This document shows, in pieces, positions 62,388 to 64,000 of a stretch of 64,000 nucleotides of DNA; within the stretch, counting starts at the first letter, position 1, and each line of letters opens with the position of its first letter. The translations under genes and the position numbers were made by a program. The DNA is from Bradyrhizobium glycinis (GTDB taxonomy: Bacteria > Pseudomonadota > Alphaproteobacteria > Rhizobiales > Xanthobacteraceae). The notes below the pieces were generated by a model. The model saw only the letters and a list, made by a program, of their open reading frames with translations, was not told the origin of the DNA and searched no databases. Location: the NCBI RefSeq assembly GCF_016031655.1, contig NZ_JACCHQ010000005.1, positions 1 to 64,000 of the forward strand, in the 5' to 3' direction.

Positions 62388-62966
62388 CTATTGGCGGTGA
62401 TGCTCGAAGCTGGTGCACAGCAGATCGACCTCCGCCTCCGCGATTGGCGCGCGAAACAGGCGGCAGCTGAACTCGACCGTCGTCTTGCTGTCGGCACTGG
62501 CGCGATCCTCCCGCAGGAAGATGCACCGCTTGCAGACGTCGGTGTGGTGCCGCTGCTCGGCGGCATCGGAGTGGTCCAGGACGTGCCGGAACGTGTCGCG
62601 GAAGCGGATCTTGACCTCGTCGTCGAGAACGGCAATCGCCTCGACGAGGACGTTGACGGGATCGCGCACCAGGAACTTCTTGCCCTGCTGGGTCACGCTC
62701 AACGTCACCGACCGCTTGTCCGTGGCCGAGCGCTTCCGCTCGAGGTAACCGAGCCGCTCGAGCTCGCCGATAATGAACGAGGCGGTGCCGCGCGTGGTGC
62801 CGACGTAGCTCGCCAGCGCCGAGGGGGTTCGGGAAAATCGGTTGGCGCGGGAGAGGAAGCGCAGCGCCATCCATTCGCGGTCGCGCAAACCGTGCTTGGT
62901 GCCTTCGAACCACAGGATGCGTGCGGCCTGCTCCAGCAGTTCAATCGATTCGCGAGCCAAATTCAT
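62388..62966 (-). CDS. MarR-family transcriptional regulator, paralogue with conserved C-terminal cysteines
   Basis: 192 residues from the second in-frame ATG (MNLARESIEL), which aligns with the start of its paralogue at 24442-25077. The winged helix is in GLRDREWMALRFLSRANRFS, RTPSALASYVGTTRGTASFI and KRSVTLSVTQQGKKFL; the C-terminal extension has VCKRCIFL and FSCRLFRAPI with the same three cysteines. Located 12 bases from the convergent gene at 61413. Target unknown. Confidence 0.85.
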   Translation of the reverse strand: MNLARESIELLEQAARILWFEGTKHGLRDREWMALRFLSRANRFSRTPSALASYVGTTRGTASFIIGELERLGYLERKRSATDKRSVTLSVTQQGKKFLVRDPVNVLVEAIAVLDDEVKIRFRDTFRHVLDHSDAAEQRHHTDVCKRCIFLREDRASADSKTTVEFSCRLFRAPIAEAEVDLLCTSFEHHRQ

Positions 62967-63581
62967 TTCAGTTCCAGGTCGGATCACTTTTATTCAATTG
63001 GGCCTTGGGTAGCGCAATCGGGGCGGACGGGAATGAGACCCGCTCGCACTCCGCCGTCCGTTGCAGGCGAGCATCGCGCGTCGCGGGAAGAAGCCTCTGC
63101 GTTTCCGAAGATGGAACTTCCGGCTGTGGAACTAGGGTGTTACAAAGAAAGACCGGGTAAATCGCGCGGCCGAGATCCTCCGAAAATTTCAATCAAATGA
63201 CGGCGGTTCGCACGTGAATTGGCGATGACGAGCGATGCGCAAGCAACATGATGTGTCACGATCGTCACTGCGATTGCTATTTGTTGCGGCAGAGCCTGTC
63301 GGGTGTGCGCTCAGGAGCATTCTGTGCAGCGCCAAGCGGCCTGTCCGGCAGGAAAAGAACCATTCTTTTCGGTTAATGGATGTTGCGACGCAGGTGCAGC
63401 CAGACGGTTAAGTCCGGCACACGACCCACGCTCCCAGGGGGGCGGACACCGGCGCTCGCTAACGAAGGGATGAAAGTGGTGAGCCGCGTCCTCGCAGGCT
63501 GGTGACTTGCGTTTATCCGGCAATTACTCGCGAATGCGGCGCCCGAGGGCATCAGCATGGGAATCAGGAATGGGAAGATCG
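62967..63581. other. 615-bp non-coding stretch
   Basis: No supported gene or repeat. It contains promoters of the MarR gene (left) and of the hydrolase gene (right). Short open frames here lack ribosome sites. Confidence 0.45.
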
Positions 63582-64000
63582 ATGAGCTTTGCAACCACCA
63601 TGACATCCGACGTCGCTGGACTGACGAAAGTCGCCCCGCTGTCGCGCCGCGGATTCATGAGCGCCACCGCGGCCGTCGCCGCTGGCTACACGCTCGCGGC
63701 CGGTCCGGTCCGAGCCGAGATCATCACGACGGATACCAATGGCCTGCAAGCCGGCGATGCCAGGATCAAGGTCGGCTCCGAGGAAATGCCGGCTTATTTC
63801 GCCCGCCCGGCCGGCAACACCAAGGCGCCGGTGATCATCGTGGCGATGGAGATCTTCGGGCTGCACGAATACATCAGGGACGTGACGCGGCGCCTCGCCA
63901 AGCTCGGCGCGTTCGCGGTGGCGCCCGATTATTATTTCCGCAAGGGCATCGACCTGACCAAGGTCACGGATATCAAGGAGCTGCTGCCGGTGGTGAATGC
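63582..64000 (+). CDS. Tat-exported dienelactone hydrolase family protein (cut by window edge)
   Basis: The first 139 residues are present; an in-frame ATG at 63570 is a possible start. A twin-arginine signal (SRRGFMSATAAVAAGYTL, then AGPVRAE) leads into the alpha/beta-hydrolase fold of the DLH family (EEMPAYFARPAGNTKAPVII, then EIFGLHEYIRDVTRRLAKLG and AVAPDYYFRKG). The Glu in MEIFGLHEY matches the conserved Glu of the DLH active site. The catalytic Cys, Asp and His lie beyond the edge, so activity cannot be judged. Export of this subfamily by Tat is common. Confidence 0.88.
   Translation, partial: MSFATTMTSDVAGLTKVAPLSRRGFMSATAAVAAGYTLAAGPVRAEIITTDTNGLQAGDARIKVGSEEMPAYFARPAGNTKAPVIIVAMEIFGLHEYIRDVTRRLAKLGAFAVAPDYYFRKGIDLTKVTDIKELLPVVN

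Overview
The window is a high-GC alphaproteobacterial chromosome segment, most likely from Bradyrhizobium or a very close relative. The evidence is the rhizobial flagellar gene order, motB-motC-fliK and motE, a FlaF/FlbT pair, an FtcR/Rem-type regulator, two tandem flagellins of about 300 residues (the size of the Bradyrhizobium lateral flagellins LafA1/LafA2) and several palindromic or dispersed repeats of rhizobial type. The genus is an inference from gene content; no database search was run.

1-10.3 kb is accessory in character: a truncated IS110 transposase, a secreted TPR-caspase protein, a copy of a ~0.6-kb dispersed repeat, the osmoregulated periplasmic glucan genes opgG-opgH, a sugar-metabolism pair whose isomerase has been destroyed by an internal deletion, and three very small proteins (two DUF2934, one cysteine-rich).

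10.5-20.6 kb is a transport and oxidation block. It holds a Tat-exported peptide-type binding protein on the minus strand, then on the plus strand an orphan MetQ-like binding protein, a luciferase-like flavin monooxygenase, two AhpD/CMD-fold proteins and a complete branched-chain-amino-acid-type ABC importer with a fused LivH-LivM permease. 20.7-23.5 kb carries a HerA/DUF87-type ATPase and a ketopantoate-reductase-like dehydrogenase. A second copy of the 0.6-kb repeat and a MarR-family gene close this part.

25.9-60.6 kb is a nearly complete lateral-type flagellar cluster. A minus operon (DUF1217 gene, flgF, fliI) diverges from motA-fliM-(small membrane protein)-fliN-fliG-flhB, followed by flgB-flgC-fliE-flgG-flgA-flgI-motE-flgH-fliL-fliP, two flagellins, fliF-fliH-like-motB-motC-fliK-transglycosylase, flgE-flgK-flgL-flaF-flbT-flgD-fliQ, flhA-fliR and four small export or rod genes, and finally the convergent regulator gene ftcR. 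Together these encode rotor, stator, export gate, rod, hook, filament and regulation. I saw no fliD, fliS, flgM or fliO.

Three regulatory observations stand out in the cluster. Both flagellins share a conserved structured 5' leader that can hide the Shine-Dalgarno sequence and is a plausible FlbT target. A 12-bp motif (consensus CCCCGCGCAAGC) lies upstream of at least seven flagellar transcription units. CtrA-type boxes precede lafA1 and flgB. Two paralogous cysteine-bearing MarR regulators flank the cluster, one on each side. The right edge has a membrane-anchored protein of unknown function and the start of a Tat-exported dienelactone hydrolase.
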